Program-made: the position numbers and the translations under genes
The notes under the pieces: generated by a model
What the model was told of the DNA's origin: nothing
Seen by the model: only the letters and a program-made list of their open reading frames with translations
Database searches by the model: none
Part shown: positions 21,169 through 21,583 of the stretch, in pieces
Position numbering within the stretch: position 1 is the stretch's first letter
How the letters are laid out: the number at the start of each line of letters is the position of its first letter
DNA from: Citrobacter sp.
Lineage (GTDB): Bacteria > Pseudomonadota > Gammaproteobacteria > Enterobacterales > Enterobacteriaceae
Reading direction: 5' to 3'
NCBI GenBank assembly: GCA_019415335.1
Contig: DXKH01000103.1
Span: 1 to 21,583 of the forward strand
Length of the DNA: 21,583 nt

Positions 21169-21501
21169 TCAGTTATTTACTTTCTTTGGCACTATTGCTG
21201 ATAATGAGATCATAAAGCCAGTTAGAGCAGCAATAATTAATGGGAATATGAAAGCATCTGAAGTTCTCAGTGGATTCTTCATATCGAACAGAATAACAAT
21301 GAAGAATGCGCTGGTTGCAAAAGTAGATGATGAATAAACCTCATTCATCTTGTATTGCAACTTATCCAAAGAAAAAGGAGGCGTATCTTTGCAAACGGCA
21401 TCCCATATCAGATGAACAGCAAGATAAGCAATGCACAGTATGAAATAAAACCTTGTCAATTGCTGTGCATCTCTGGGCGCAAGCCAAGATAAATCAGGCA
21501 T
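21169..21501 (-). CDS. Small membrane protein with three predicted helices
   Basis: The ATG at 21501 follows the stop of the upstream gene by one base (TAAAATG), with no strong ribosome binding site, so translation is probably coupled. The 110-residue product has hydrophobic segments at about 15-34 (LTRFYFILCIAYLAVHLIW), 58-73 (SSSTFATSAFFIVILF) and 83-104 (AFIFPLIIAALTGFMISLSA). It ends in a basic tail PKKVNN. Size and topology would suit a holin, but no family is recognisable and no endolysin gene is in view. A lysogenic-conversion membrane protein is equally possible. The gene is AT-rich and on the minus strand like the rest of this end. Confidence 0.7.
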   Translation of the reverse strand: MPDLSWLAPRDAQQLTRFYFILCIAYLAVHLIWDAVCKDTPPFSLDKLQYKMNEVYSSSTFATSAFFIVILFDMKNPLRTSDAFIFPLIIAALTGFMISLSAIVPKKVNN

Positions 21502-21502
21502 T

Positions 21503-21583
21503 TTAGTTGGCTAACTTCTTTGCGGCATAGATAGCAGGGAGTGCAACAGCACCAGCCACAGCAAATGCATAGGCTATCCCAGC
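21503..21583 (-). CDS. 3' end of a small Ala/Gly-rich hydrophobic protein
   Basis: The minus strand is open from the window edge to a TAA at 21505-21503 and gives 26 residues: a hydrophobic Ala/Gly segment (AGIAYAFAVAGAVALPAIYA) and a short basic end AAKKLAN. This looks like a C-terminal membrane helix. The next gene starts one base after its stop, so the two form an operon. The start and most of the gene lie outside the window. It could be a small holin-like or toxin-like membrane peptide; this cannot be judged from the fragment. Confidence 0.55.
   Translation of the reverse strand, partial: AGIAYAFAVAGAVALPAIYAAKKLAN

Noticed and set aside
1..21583. CRISPR array, insertion sequence, integrase or attachment site
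   Set aside because: No regularly spaced repeats, no transposase or integrase motif and no duplicated tRNA end were seen. The tRNA-Arg is complete, and I found no second copy of its 3' end that would mark an attachment site.

Overview
The window is a late (virion) region of a temperate-type, short-tailed phage or prophage of an enterobacterium, most likely Escherichia coli or a close relative. The virion proteins follow the order of the epsilon15/phiV10/Bordetella BPP-1 type of podovirus. The small genes at the left end (DUF551, ASCH, zinc-ribbon-like) are of the kind scattered through lambdoid phages of E. coli. No integrase, repressor, lysis cassette or tail spike is visible here, so phage and prophage cannot be told apart.

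Layout. 1-1332: five small, mostly overlapping accessory genes on the + strand, the first cut by the window edge. 1338-1406: a terminator and a repeat-rich leader. 1410-3475: small and large terminase subunits. 3476-4647: an interruption read on the minus strand. It holds an N4 gp49/Sf6 gp66-like gene, two terminators, a tRNA-Arg(UCU), and about 330 nt of dense inverted repeats behind a sigma70-like promoter. This looks like one roughly 490-nt structured transcript with the tRNA inside it. 4648-19970: an almost gapless + strand virion operon: small protein, portal, Bbp19-like protein, scaffold-like protein, major capsid, Bbp16-like cement protein, two small head proteins, adaptor, nozzle, then four internal/ejection proteins, one with a peptidoglycan-hydrolase-like domain. 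19971-21583: an AT-rich accessory end with a secreted four-cysteine protein, a divergent cytoplasmic protein, a tiny secreted peptide and two small membrane proteins.

How the genes work together. The terminase pair packages DNA through the portal into a shell of capsid and cement proteins built on the scaffold. Adaptor and nozzle form the stubby tail. The gp13/gp14-like proteins, the hydrolase-bearing 915-aa protein and the 1129-aa protein are the likely injected core that opens the wall and carries DNA across. The ejection genes look AT-richer and use AGA/AGG arginine codons, which fits a phage-borne tRNA-Arg(UCU).

The observations most worth following are: the tRNA-containing structured RNA at 4054-4546, with potential pseudoknots; a 12-bp perfect palindrome present three times at gene-module borders; and a divergent gene pair sharing one symmetric Shine-Dalgarno sequence. 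All functions are read from sequence features and memory of the families; no search or folding program was run.
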